Assembly (NCBI GenBank): GCA_003554865.1
Contig: PWHJ01000152.1
Span: 1 to 64,000 of the forward strand
From: Bacteroidota bacterium
GTDB lineage: Bacteria; Bacteroidota; Bacteroidia; Bacteroidales; PUMT01
Reading direction: 5' to 3'
DNA: 64,000 nucleotides
Shown piece by piece: positions 49,965 through 59,688 of the stretch. Both the position numbers and the translations under genes were made by a program. The stretch's first letter is position 1. The number at the start of each line of letters is the position of its first letter. The notes under the pieces were generated by a model. It did no database searches. It saw only the letters and a list, made by a program, of their open reading frames with translations, and was not told the origin of the DNA.

Positions 49965-50210
49965 AAAGTATTGTTAAATTAACATTTTATTTTTCAATTA
50001 AATATACAAAAACTAACGGAAATGCTGTCATTTTTCCGACTCAGATCTTTTTTCCCTGCGCAGGCCCGCTATATTGAACTATTGAAAAAACGAATATTGA
50101 AAACACATTATTTTCAAATTACCCGATTATTAAAATTATAATCAAAAATATGTATATTGGCGGGTGATTGCTTTGGTAATTAATTTACTTAATCGATAAA
50201 TTTTTTATTT

Positions 50211-51674
50211 ATGAGCTCCGATGCCAGGTCTCCTTCCATTTTACAAGCTTTGATACCCATTTTTTTTCTCATTATTTTCCTTTCGCTTAATGTTTATTTC
50301 TTCGGAGATGCAACCCTTGACGGCGCTAATCAGATAGCACTGCTGATTGCCGCTGCCATAGGAAGTGTCATTTCGGTTTCTCTCGGACATAAGTGGCTGA
50401 ATATAAGAAAGCAAATCATTACAAGCATCAGCTCTGCCATGCCCTCAATGCTTATATTGATGGTAATAGGATCACTTGCAGGCACCTGGCTGCTAAGCGG
50501 AGTAATACCTGCAATGGTGTATTACGGATTGCAAATATTGCATCCCAGTATCTTCCTGGTAGCATCTGTAATCATATCCGCTCTTGTATCGGTATCTACA
50601 GGCAGCTCATGGTCTACCATAGCTACCATAGGAATAGCATTACTAGGCATTGGAACCGCCCTGGGGTTCAACACAGGCGTGGTGGCCGGTGCGATCATCT
50701 CCGGAGCCTATTTCGGTGATAAAATGTCTCCTTTGTCAGATACCACCAATCTTGCACCTGCAATGGCCGGGACAGATATTTTCACCCACATAAAGTACAT
50801 GACACTCACAACCGGACCATCAATTATTATAACTGCAATTATTTTTCTCATAATGGGGTTCACCTTTGATCCGGCAGGTGTGGATGCGGATGTGGAAGCA
50901 ACACTTGCAGCAATTGAGGAGAACTTCTTCATACACCCCGTTTTATTCCTTGTACCGGCCACCCTTATTGCTATAATCGTAAAAAAAACACCGCCTCTTC
51001 CGGCAATATTTGCAGGGACTATACTGGGAGCCCTGTTCGCACTTATATTCCAGCCCCATGTTATCCAGCAGATATCTGGTGTGTATGACAATTTTGCCGA
51101 AGCTTCCTATATTGCAATTATGCAAAGCATGTTCGGGGCAATACAGGTTGATACAGATCATGCCCAGATAGCAGATCTCTTCGCAACCGGCGGAATGGCC
51201 GGTATGATGAACACTATATGGCTTATTATAACCGCCATGGTCTTTGGCGGAGTTATGGAAGCAGGCGGTATGCTTGTAAAGATAACCCAGAGCATAATTA
51301 AATTTGCCAGAAATACCGGCTCTCTCGTTGCAACAACAGCCGCCACGTGCCTTTTCTTTAATGTTACGGCCTCAGATCAGTATATATCCATTGTGGTACC
51401 CGGAAGGATGTTTTCAAAAACCTTCAGGGAAAGGGATCTCAAGCCAGAGGTTCTGAGCCGGACACTGGAAGACTCGGGTACGGTAACTTCCGTTCTGGTG
51501 CCATGGAATACATGCGGCGCAACCCAGGCTGCCGTTCTGGGGGTACCGACACTCACTTATCTCCCTTATGCCTTTTTCAACATTATAAGTCCGTTCATGA
51601 CCGTTTTCATGGCCGCATTCAATATTAAAATAAAGCGCATTTCAGATGATAAAAAAATAACACCCGATTCCTGA
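50211..51674 (+). CDS. nhaC: Na+/H+ antiporter NhaC family
   Basis: VSTGSSWSTIATIGIALLGIG; ISGAYFGDKMSPLSDTTNLAPAMAGTDIFTHI; WNTCGATQAAVLGVPTLTYLPYA. Confidence 0.9.
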   Translation: MSSDARSPSILQALIPIFFLIIFLSLNVYFFGDATLDGANQIALLIAAAIGSVISVSLGHKWLNIRKQIITSISSAMPSMLILMVIGSLAGTWLLSGVIPAMVYYGLQILHPSIFLVASVIISALVSVSTGSSWSTIATIGIALLGIGTALGFNTGVVAGAIISGAYFGDKMSPLSDTTNLAPAMAGTDIFTHIKYMTLTTGPSIIITAIIFLIMGFTFDPAGVDADVEATLAAIEENFFIHPVLFLVPATLIAIIVKKTPPLPAIFAGTILGALFALIFQPHVIQQISGVYDNFAEASYIAIMQSMFGAIQVDTDHAQIADLFATGGMAGMMNTIWLIITAMVFGGVMEAGGMLVKITQSIIKFARNTGSLVATTAATCLFFNVTASDQYISIVVPGRMFSKTFRERDLKPEVLSRTLEDSGTVTSVLVPWNTCGATQAAVLGVPTLTYLPYAFFNIISPFMTVFMAAFNIKIKRISDDKKITPDS

Positions 51675-51778
51675 CTGTTTTTATAAAAACACCCGGGGTT
51701 AAAACCCTGGCCAGGTGAAGAACAACAGAAATCTGCTTATTAACGTTTTAATGTGAAACCAAAATATTTAAAAACTGA

Positions 51779-51915
51779 AACCCGCATCAGACTAAGTCAG
51801 ACAAAATAAGATAAACAAACCATGCGGGTTCCATCCAACAAAAACATATATACTTAATTGTTAAGCTGAAATAACTAGCTGATTATTGATTTAATAAAAC
51901 ACATTTGTGCGGATG
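51779..51915 (+). repeat. Copy C of the dispersed hairpin repeat family (divergent)
   Basis: Stem AACCCGCAT (51779-51787)/ATGCGGGTT (51822-51830), 34-nt loop; tail AAAACACATTTGTGCGGATGA resembles copy B tail; 137 bp upstream of copy B. Confidence 0.75.
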
Positions 51916-52052
51916 AACCCCCATCAGCCTTTGGGCAGACAAAATTAGATGAATAAACATGGGGGTCCATCGGAATTGAACCACTGAATATCCTAAAGCA
52001 TAATTATAAAATACTGCTAAACAGATAATTAAACACATTTTATACGGATAAA
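51916..52052 (+). repeat. Copy B of the dispersed hairpin repeat family
   Basis: Stem ACCCCCAT (51917-51924)/ATGGGGGT (51959-51966), 34-nt loop; tail ends at ATG of the 52053 ORF. Confidence 0.85.
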
Positions 52053-52274
52053 ATGGCTGAACTGCTTAAAATAATTCTGCCTGTTATAGCATTGCTGGCT
52101 CTTGCTTTTATCGGACTTGGCATAAACATTTTTTTTAAAAAAAGCGGGAGATTCCCTGAGACATCGGTCGGTGGCAACAGGGAAATGAGAAAAAGAGGCA
52201 TAACCTGTGTCAGGGAGGATGAGCTTAAATGTCACAATAACAACGGGTATAAAGGAAAAGGTTGCTGTTGCTGA
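52053..52274 (+). CDS. Small single-TM protein with Cys-rich C-terminus
   Basis: MAELLKIILPVIALLALAFIGLGINIFFKK then GNREMRKRGITCVREDELKCHNNNGYKGKGCCC; tail-to-tail with apbE (6-bp gap). Confidence 0.7.
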   Translation: MAELLKIILPVIALLALAFIGLGINIFFKKSGRFPETSVGGNREMRKRGITCVREDELKCHNNNGYKGKGCCC

Positions 52275-52280
52275 CGAAGA

Positions 52281-53291
52281 CTATTCCCGGAGCCATCTTT
52301 CAAACCCTTCAGAGTATGTCACTTCCAGCTCCCCTGAGTCTCCTTCATAAATAAAGTATCCCTCCAGATCTTCAATTTCAGTGGTAAACTCAAGGCTTTT
52401 GTCTGTTCCCATTACCATGAAGGCAGTAGCCCAGGCGTCTGTTTCCATAGCAGTACTTGCTACGACAGTAACACTTAAAAGGTTATGATCCACGGGGAAA
52501 CCTGTGTGAGGATCTATGGTGTGGGAATACTTCCTGCCATCCTCAACGAAGAAGCGTCTGTAGGTGCCTGATGTAGCAATTGCCCTGTCGGTCAGGTGAA
52601 CAATTGTTTGAAGTTCCCGTTCAACCGGCCCAGCATCGTATTCCGGCTTGTCTATTCCGATCCTCCAGAAATCGCCTGAGGGATTCCGCCCTTTCAGTCT
52701 AAGCTCGCCCCCTACCTCAACCATGTAATCATCCACTCCCTGCTCATCGAGAAAACGGGCAACAACATCGGTCATATATCCTTTGGCAATTGCATTCATA
52801 TCAAGCTTAACCCGCGGGTCATCCTTAATAATATTGTCACCTTCAAGTCTGACTTTATCAATTCCCACAAACTCCAAAATACTGTCAACCTCTCCCGGGC
52901 TCAGGTCTTTTCGATCGCCTTCACCAAAACCCCATGCATTTACAAGGGGGGCGACAGTTATATCAAAAGCATTTTGTGTTTTTTCAGATATTTCAACCGA
53001 TTTTTTAAAAACCTCTCTCAGGTATTTATCAGTTTCACCGCCCTTTTCACTTTCATTTATTTTATAAACAAATGAGTTGGGGTCATAAATGGACATCGAT
53101 TTTTCAATTTTATCGAACAGCTCCTTAATATCCCCGTGATAATCATTATTATCGGAACACTTGTAGGTAATATGGTAAAATGTGCCCAAAGCACGGCCTT
53201 CAAGTGATATATATTCATCCTTCTGCTGGGGGGCGCAGGAATAAAACATCAACAAAACTGAAACACAAGCGGAAAATATCTGCACTTTCAT
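52281..53291 (-). CDS. apbE: FAD:protein FMN transferase
   Basis: LGTFYHITYK, LDMNAIAKGYMTDVVARFL, VEVGGELRLKGRN, SHTIDPHTGFPV. Confidence 0.93.
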   Translation of the reverse strand: MKVQIFSACVSVLLMFYSCAPQQKDEYISLEGRALGTFYHITYKCSDNNDYHGDIKELFDKIEKSMSIYDPNSFVYKINESEKGGETDKYLREVFKKSVEISEKTQNAFDITVAPLVNAWGFGEGDRKDLSPGEVDSILEFVGIDKVRLEGDNIIKDDPRVKLDMNAIAKGYMTDVVARFLDEQGVDDYMVEVGGELRLKGRNPSGDFWRIGIDKPEYDAGPVERELQTIVHLTDRAIATSGTYRRFFVEDGRKYSHTIDPHTGFPVDHNLLSVTVVASTAMETDAWATAFMVMGTDKSLEFTTEIEDLEGYFIYEGDSGELEVTYSEGFERWLRE

Positions 53292-53485
53292 AAATTTTCA
53301 AATTATTGTTAAACCGAATCATATACGCATATAAGGCATTAAAATTATCCCCCGGCAATATTTTTTTCCCACCTCCAAAGAAGCTCCCGCTTTTTAAAAT
53401 AGATACTTTTAAAATACTTCCTGTCCGGGAATATTTTAAAACCTGCCATGTGGCCTCAGTGCCATCGCTAAAGACACAGGTCAAA

Positions 53486-54739
53486 TTATCCAAAATCATC
53501 GAAAGATATCATTTCTTCGGGAACACCCAAATCGTAAAGCATTTTTGCAACCGCATCGTTCATCATCGGCGGCCCGCAATAATAATATTCAACCTCGTCG
53601 GGCTCCTCAAGCTTGCTAAGATAATTATCATAGACAACATTGTGAATGAAACCTGTATGGCCATCCCAGTTGTCTTCGGGCTTGGGTTCGGAAAGTGCTA
53701 TATGAAAACTGAAGTTGGGGAATTTTTTTTCAATTTCCCGGAAATCTTCTTCATAAAATATTTCTCTTTTCGAGCGTGCCCCGTACCAGTACGAGACTTT
53801 TCTCCTGGTGTTGAGCGTATAAAACAGGTGAAAAATATGGGACCTCAAAGGAGCCATACCGGCACCTCCACCAATGTAAACCATTTCGTTTTCACTCTCC
53901 TTTATGAAAAACTCCCCGTAGGGCCCTGATATTGACACCTTTTCACCCGGTTTTTTTGAGAATATATAAGAAGAGCATATTCCGGGGTTAACCTTTTTGA
54001 AAGTCTGTTTTTTGTGGTTCCAGGGAGGAGTCGAAATTCTGACGTTCAACTTGATAATATTCCCCTCTGCCGGGTGATTTGCCATTGAATAAGCACGGTA
54101 GGTAGGTTCGGGGTTGACCATTTTCAAATCCCACAGGTTAAACTTGTCCCATTCGTCGCGGAACTCCTCCTCAACCTCAATGTCGTTAAAATCGACCTTT
54201 ACAGGGGGAACATCCAGCTGAATATATCCTCCCGGCTTAAAATCCAGAGTTTCACCTTCGGGAAGCTTAACCACAAATTCTTTTATGAAAGTTGAAACAT
54301 TTTTGTTGGACAATACCTCGCACTCCCATTTTTTTACATCCAACACCTCGGGGGGAACCTCAATTTTCATGTCATTTCTCACTTTAGCCTGACAGGCAAG
54401 GCGCCATTGGTTTTGCTGTTCTTTGCGAGTAAAGTAAGGCTTTTCGGTGGGCAAAATATCTCCCCCTCCCTCTGTTATGCGGCAACTGCACATGCCGCAA
54501 GTGCCCTGTCCGGCACAGGCCGAAGGAAGATAAACCTTATTTTCATACAACGAAGACAACAAAGTGGTACCGGGTTCGGCTTCCAGTTCTTTTTCATCAT
54601 TAATGTTCAGCTTAACATTGCCCTGGGGAATCAGCTTTGCCTTTGCATAAAGCAAAACTATAACCAGGGTCATTATAACCGCAAAGAAAACTGCAATGCT
54701 GATAATAACTACAATTCCCTGAGATGCTAATAAAGTCAT
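53486..54739 (-). CDS. nqrF: Na+-NQR subunit F
   Basis: 2Fe-2S ACAGQGTCGMCSCRI; RAYSMANHPAE; YIGGGAGMAPLRSHIF. Confidence 0.96.
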   Translation of the reverse strand: MTLLASQGIVVIISIAVFFAVIMTLVIVLLYAKAKLIPQGNVKLNINDEKELEAEPGTTLLSSLYENKVYLPSACAGQGTCGMCSCRITEGGGDILPTEKPYFTRKEQQNQWRLACQAKVRNDMKIEVPPEVLDVKKWECEVLSNKNVSTFIKEFVVKLPEGETLDFKPGGYIQLDVPPVKVDFNDIEVEEEFRDEWDKFNLWDLKMVNPEPTYRAYSMANHPAEGNIIKLNVRISTPPWNHKKQTFKKVNPGICSSYIFSKKPGEKVSISGPYGEFFIKESENEMVYIGGGAGMAPLRSHIFHLFYTLNTRRKVSYWYGARSKREIFYEEDFREIEKKFPNFSFHIALSEPKPEDNWDGHTGFIHNVVYDNYLSKLEEPDEVEYYYCGPPMMNDAVAKMLYDLGVPEEMISFDDFG

Positions 54740-54770
54740 TATGATTTATTTATACGTTGCAAATATTTAA

Positions 54771-55388
54771 TTACAATTCAATACCCATGAAACTCATGAA
54801 AGCCATACCCATCAATCCCGCTATAATAAAAGTAATCCCCAGTCCGCGCAAAGGACCGGGAATATTTGAATACTTAATTTTTTCCCTTATTGCGGCTATT
54901 CCAACAATGGCAAGGTAAAACCCTACCCCTGAACCCACTCCGAACGATGCAGCCTCGGCTATTGTACCATACTCCCTCTCCTGCATGAAAAGAGATCCTC
55001 CAAGTATTGCACAGTTTACTGCTATAAGCGGCAGGAAAATGCCAAGTGAAGTATAGAGTTTGGGGGAAAGCTTCTCAACTGCCATCTCAACCAGCTGAAC
55101 CATTGAAGCAATAACTGCAATAAACATGATAAAGCTCAAAAAGCTGAGGTCTACATTCTCAAAAGCCGGGCTCAACCAGGAAAGAGCGCCTTTCTGCAAA
55201 AAATAATTCTCAATCAGGTAATTAATCGGCACCGTGATACCCAGCACAAATACAACCGCCATGCCCAGTCCATGAGCAGTACTCACAGTTCTGGAAACCG
55301 CAAGGTAAGAACACATGCCCAGAAAGTAGGCAAAAACAACATTGTCAATAAAAATTGACCTGACAAAAATATTTACTAATTCTTCCAT
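54771..55388 (-). CDS. nqrE: Na+-NQR subunit E
   Basis: Polytopic; FVRSIFIDNVVFAYFLGMCSYLAVS; VNCAILGGSLFMQERE. Confidence 0.95.
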   Translation of the reverse strand: MEELVNIFVRSIFIDNVVFAYFLGMCSYLAVSRTVSTAHGLGMAVVFVLGITVPINYLIENYFLQKGALSWLSPAFENVDLSFLSFIMFIAVIASMVQLVEMAVEKLSPKLYTSLGIFLPLIAVNCAILGGSLFMQEREYGTIAEAASFGVGSGVGFYLAIVGIAAIREKIKYSNIPGPLRGLGITFIIAGLMGMAFMSFMGIEL

Positions 55389-55413
55389 TGTTTGCTTTTT
55401 TTTCGGGTTTCAA

Positions 55414-56082
55414 CTAGCTGGGGCTGGATTCAATAAGTTTTCTGTTGCGCGCCCGCTGCACCCAGATAATTACCCCCACTGTTATAAGTGCCATGGGAGG
55501 AAGTATCATAAATCCGTTGTCTTCATATCCAAGCTCATAAACTCCAAGTCTCTCCATTACAGGGTAACCGTAAACCGTTCCCGAACCAAACAGCTCCCGG
55601 ATAAATGCAACTATCACGAGAATAATCCCGTATCCGGCAGCATTACCTACCCCGTCAAGAAACGACGGCCACACTTTGTTTGAGAGGGCAAAAGCCTCCA
55701 GGCGCCCCATAATAATACAGTTTGTAATTATGAGTCCCACAAAAACCGAGAGTTGACGGCTCACATCGTAAAGGAAAGCCTTGAGTATCTGGTCGACAAG
55801 TATTACAAGCGATGCTATTACGACAAGCTGAACAATGATCCGTATACGCGAGGGGATCGTATTCCTGAGCAATGAAACTATAACATTTGCCAATCCCATT
55901 ACACATATAACCGATATTGTCAGCACCACTGCAGGCTGCAGCATTACCGTAACAGCAAGTGCCGAGCAAATACCCAGAACCAAAACGGTTATGGGATTTT
56001 CATCGTCCAGTGGAGTTGTCAGTAACTTGACATTCCTGAAAGAGAACAAAGGTTCTTTTTCTTGTTGTTCTGTTTGGCTCAT
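55414..56082 (-). CDS. nqrD: Na+-NQR subunit D
   Basis: ENPITVLVLGICSALAVT; GLIITNCIIMGRLEAFAL; operon position. Confidence 0.95.
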   Translation of the reverse strand: MSQTEQQEKEPLFSFRNVKLLTTPLDDENPITVLVLGICSALAVTVMLQPAVVLTISVICVMGLANVIVSLLRNTIPSRIRIIVQLVVIASLVILVDQILKAFLYDVSRQLSVFVGLIITNCIIMGRLEAFALSNKVWPSFLDGVGNAAGYGIILVIVAFIRELFGSGTVYGYPVMERLGVYELGYEDNGFMILPPMALITVGVIIWVQRARNRKLIESSPS

Positions 56083-56094
56083 AAAATCTCAGTT

Positions 56095-56835
56095 TTACTG
56101 TTCTTTTCTTCTTTCCCTAAAATAATCCTCATAACTGCTCAAAACATCATACATCATATCTTCAACTCCATTAGTTGTCATTGTGCCACCCGAAATACCG
56201 TCAACACTATGTCCTTCGACCGGGGAATCAGACGGGGCCAATATCTTAACCGAAATAAACTCGGAATCTTCGTCAAAAAGTCTTTTGCCCTTAAACCTCT
56301 CCTGAAATCCCGAGGTCGAAATTTCGGCTCCAAGTCCGGGTGTTTCGCTTTCGTGATCAAGTATTATACCATATATTGTATTGAAATCGTCATTAAGGGC
56401 AACATATCCGAATACAGGTCCCCACAGCCCACGCCCGTGCATGGGTATAATATACTTATATGAGTCATCATTAATCAAGGAGACAAAAACCGGCAAATTG
56501 CGCTCTTCAAGGGGTTTTCTCATTTCATCGCGCATATCCACATCAAAGGCTTCAATATCATCCTGTATTTCGCCTTTATGGTTGATTACATATGTTTCAA
56601 CAATATACTTTTCATACTCCTCATAAATGTATGAATGCCTGTCATCAACCTCTCTGACTCTTTCGGCCTTTTCAACGGATTTGAGTATATCTGTTTTTTT
56701 TGCAACTTCTATGTTCCTTTCCTGAAAAGGTCCCAGCCAGGTGGAAACAAGCGAGAGTACAGTAGCTACAATAACGACCATCACTGAAGCATAAAGAAAA
56801 ATATATGTATTGCTTTTCTTCATCTTAAGGAACAA
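56095..56835 (-). CDS. nqrC: Na+-NQR subunit C
   Basis: ETPGLGAEIS; VDGISGGTMTTNGVEDMM flavinylation-type SGxT region. Confidence 0.94.
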   Translation of the reverse strand: MFLKMKKSNTYIFLYASVMVVIVATVLSLVSTWLGPFQERNIEVAKKTDILKSVEKAERVREVDDRHSYIYEEYEKYIVETYVINHKGEIQDDIEAFDVDMRDEMRKPLEERNLPVFVSLINDDSYKYIIPMHGRGLWGPVFGYVALNDDFNTIYGIILDHESETPGLGAEISTSGFQERFKGKRLFDEDSEFISVKILAPSDSPVEGHSVDGISGGTMTTNGVEDMMYDVLSSYEDYFRERRKEQ

Positions 56836-56909
56836 TTTATAATTAACAGTCTAATAATTTCTTCAGTACAGCTCAATATTTAACCGGTTAAACTTTAAGC
56901 CGGGCAAAA

Positions 56910-58076
56910 TCAATGCTCACCGGTCAATTTTGCACGTTTTAGCCTGCGCTTCACATTGGCATTTACAACAATATGGTCAATCAAGGGAGCAAATACATTC
57001 ATAAAGAGTATGGCAAGCAATACCCCTTCCGGAAAGGCAGGATTGAGCACTCTTATCATTATGGCCAGGAATCCTATAAGGAACCCGTAAATATACTTCC
57101 CCGTTTCGGTGCGCGAGGCAGTTACCGGGTCGGTCGCCATATAAACGGCACCGTATGCCAGACCTCCCATAAAAAGATGCTGCCAGGGGGGTATTTCCAT
57201 CACGGGGTTAACGGCGAAAGCATTCAGTAACAATCCCATGGTAAACGCCCCAACAAAAACTGACAACATAATCTTCAGACTCCCTACACGTGTAAACGCA
57301 AGGATCAGTCCGCCGAGCAAAATAGCTGCTGTTGAGGTTTCGCCCACAGCTCCGGGAATAGTTCCCAAGAACATATCCATAGCATCCGGAATCGCATCCA
57401 TGTCCTGCACCGCAGCACTTGCAAGCGGGGTAGCCCCGGAGAAGCCGTCTACTATCCCCTCCCCGTTTTCCAGTCCGGACACCCAAACATCATCAGCTGA
57501 GAACCTTGCCGGGTAGGCAAAAAACAAAAAACCTCTGGCTGTTACCGCAGGATTAAGTATATTCATACCAGTTCCGCCGAAAACCTCTTTCCCTATTGCT
57601 ACTGCAAATATTGTTGCAATAGCGATCATCCAAAGCGGCATGGTAACGGGAAGGGTAAGCGGCATTATCAGGCCGGTAACCAAAAAACCTTCATTTATTT
57701 CATGTCCCCTTACTTGAGCAAAAATAACTTCCACAATACCTCCTGAGACATAAGTCACAATTATAAGGGGCAACACCTTGACGAACCCGTAAGCAAAAGC
57801 ATCCCAGACAGAACCTTCCTGCCCGGTTGCCAAAAAATGCTGATAACCGACATTCCACATCCCGAAAAGCATAGCGGGGATCAATGCAATAATGACAGTT
57901 GACATCGTACGCTTCATATCTGCAGCATCGCGTATATGTGCTCCCCGCCTGGTAACTTTGCCGGGTACAAACAAAAAAGTTTCAAAAGCATCAAAGGCGG
58001 AGTTGAACATATGCAATTTCCCGCCCTTTTGAAAATTCGGCCTAACTCTATCAAGAAATTGTCTTATTGAATGCAT
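56910..58076 (-). CDS. nqrB: Na+-NQR subunit B
   Basis: FVTGLIMPLTLPVTMPLW-type segment (FLVTGLIMPLTLPVTMPLW); DGFSGATPLA; MATDPVTASRTETGKYIYG. Confidence 0.95.
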   Translation of the reverse strand: MHSIRQFLDRVRPNFQKGGKLHMFNSAFDAFETFLFVPGKVTRRGAHIRDAADMKRTMSTVIIALIPAMLFGMWNVGYQHFLATGQEGSVWDAFAYGFVKVLPLIIVTYVSGGIVEVIFAQVRGHEINEGFLVTGLIMPLTLPVTMPLWMIAIATIFAVAIGKEVFGGTGMNILNPAVTARGFLFFAYPARFSADDVWVSGLENGEGIVDGFSGATPLASAAVQDMDAIPDAMDMFLGTIPGAVGETSTAAILLGGLILAFTRVGSLKIMLSVFVGAFTMGLLLNAFAVNPVMEIPPWQHLFMGGLAYGAVYMATDPVTASRTETGKYIYGFLIGFLAIMIRVLNPAFPEGVLLAILFMNVFAPLIDHIVVNANVKRRLKRAKLTGEH

Positions 58077-58115
58077 CCGAATTAATTGAATTTAAAAATA
58101 TTTAATATGTTATTT

Positions 58116-59471
58116 TCAACTGGTTTCCTCTATAACCTTTTGAATCCCCTCACGCAAAATATGTTGCACCTCAATTTTGGATGTACAAACAAATTCGCAC
58201 AAAGCAAGGTCCTCTTCAATAACCTCGTATATCCCCAAATTTTCCATATTCTCAACATCCCCTACCATTATGGCCTTTATCAGGTGCTCGGGGAGAAGAT
58301 CCATTGGAAGCACCCTTTCCATTTCACCCGACATTACAAAAGCTCTTTCACCGCCGTTGTAGTTGGTATCCAGCCTGTAAAGCTTGCCCGGCATAAGCCA
58401 TGAAAGGAAGGTGCCGGAGACACTGAACTTGTCAATATTGGGCATGGCCCAGCCTAAAAAGCGGGGATTGTCACCTTCGGGTATGACAGTTACCTGTGAA
58501 TCGTAAAAACCTATATAACCACCGGAGTCTATACCGGAGCCGGTAAGCACATTGCCGCTGATATATCGCAAATTGCTGTCTGTTGTTACATTTTCCCTGA
58601 CCATATTTTCAATCGATGCACCCATATACGTCCTGTAATATTTGGGCTTTAACACCTCTGATCCGGTAAGGGCAACAATCCTTGATGCATCAAAAATACC
58701 GTTCAAAAAGAGGCGGCCTATAATTAACACATCCTGCGGATTAACATACCATACCACCCCGTTTTTATGAATGGGTGCCAGATGATGGATTTGCACGCCG
58801 ACATTACCGGCCGGATGCGGCCCCGTAAACCTGTTGATCTGAACTTTTGAGGCTTTGGTAAAAACATCGCAGCAGGGATAATCGGGATTTATATTCAAAT
58901 GTATTTTCCCCGTTGTCAGCTTTGAAAGGGCATCTATTCCGGCCTGAAATTCCTTTCCGTACTCTTTCATAAGGAAATCGTAATCGGGTGCCAGCGGAGC
59001 GGTATCAAATGCCGATATAAAAATCGACCGGGGAGTGTCATCCGGGTTTGCAATAATGCCATAGGGGCGCTGCCGGATAAAAGGCCATGCACCACTTTTT
59101 AGAAGCTTTTCCGTAACAGCGTGACGATCAAGTCCGGATGGCTCTGCCTTACCAAAATCCTCATATTCCATCCCGCTGCCTGCCTCAATCACAATCTCCT
59201 CAATTCTCCTGCGCTCTCCCCTGTTTATTTCAGTTATTTTACCACTGGCCGGGGAGGTAAAGATTATGCGCGGGTCATATTTGTGATAACACAACTGGGT
59301 GCCGGCTTTTACAACGGCTCCCTCCCTGAGGCTCAACTTGGGCATTATATTGTGAAAATCTGTTGGTTTGAGGGCAAACTTGCGGGGAAGTTCCGGTTTA
59401 ACAAGAACCTTTTCTGCCTTACCCTTCAATCTGATGTTTAGACCTTTTTTAAGCTTTGTGACATTCGCCAT
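58116..59471 (-). CDS. nqrA: Na+-NQR subunit A
   Basis: KLKKGLNIRLKGKAEK; FISAFDTAPLAPDYDF; PAGNVGVQIHHLAPIHKNGVVWYVNPQDV. Confidence 0.95.
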   Translation of the reverse strand: MANVTKLKKGLNIRLKGKAEKVLVKPELPRKFALKPTDFHNIMPKLSLREGAVVKAGTQLCYHKYDPRIIFTSPASGKITEINRGERRRIEEIVIEAGSGMEYEDFGKAEPSGLDRHAVTEKLLKSGAWPFIRQRPYGIIANPDDTPRSIFISAFDTAPLAPDYDFLMKEYGKEFQAGIDALSKLTTGKIHLNINPDYPCCDVFTKASKVQINRFTGPHPAGNVGVQIHHLAPIHKNGVVWYVNPQDVLIIGRLFLNGIFDASRIVALTGSEVLKPKYYRTYMGASIENMVRENVTTDSNLRYISGNVLTGSGIDSGGYIGFYDSQVTVIPEGDNPRFLGWAMPNIDKFSVSGTFLSWLMPGKLYRLDTNYNGGERAFVMSGEMERVLPMDLLPEHLIKAIMVGDVENMENLGIYEVIEEDLALCEFVCTSKIEVQHILREGIQKVIEETS

Positions 59472-59688
59472 TTTAGCAATAGGTTAAGGAAGTTTTACAC
59501 AAAAATAATTTTTTTTATCAAATATCTTTAAAAAAAAGTAAATATTTACCTGATTAAAAAACTCCCGTACACAAAGAAATTTTATCAAACTGTTGATGGG
59601 CACACCATCATATTTACCAAATCAAAAAAAATGCATAATTTAGCAATTGAGCAGCGGTAACCCAATATTGTCATATTTGCAATATCAA

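Noticed and set aside
51690-51717. Hairpin CACC-GGGTT/AACCC-GGTG after nhaC as a terminator
   Set aside because: Stem is interrupted and there is no downstream U-tract; not called as a feature.
53392-53441. Three TTTTAAAA-containing motifs after nqrF as another tandem array
   Set aside because: Spacing is irregular (15 and 27 bp) and the motif is low-complexity palindromic; not convincing.
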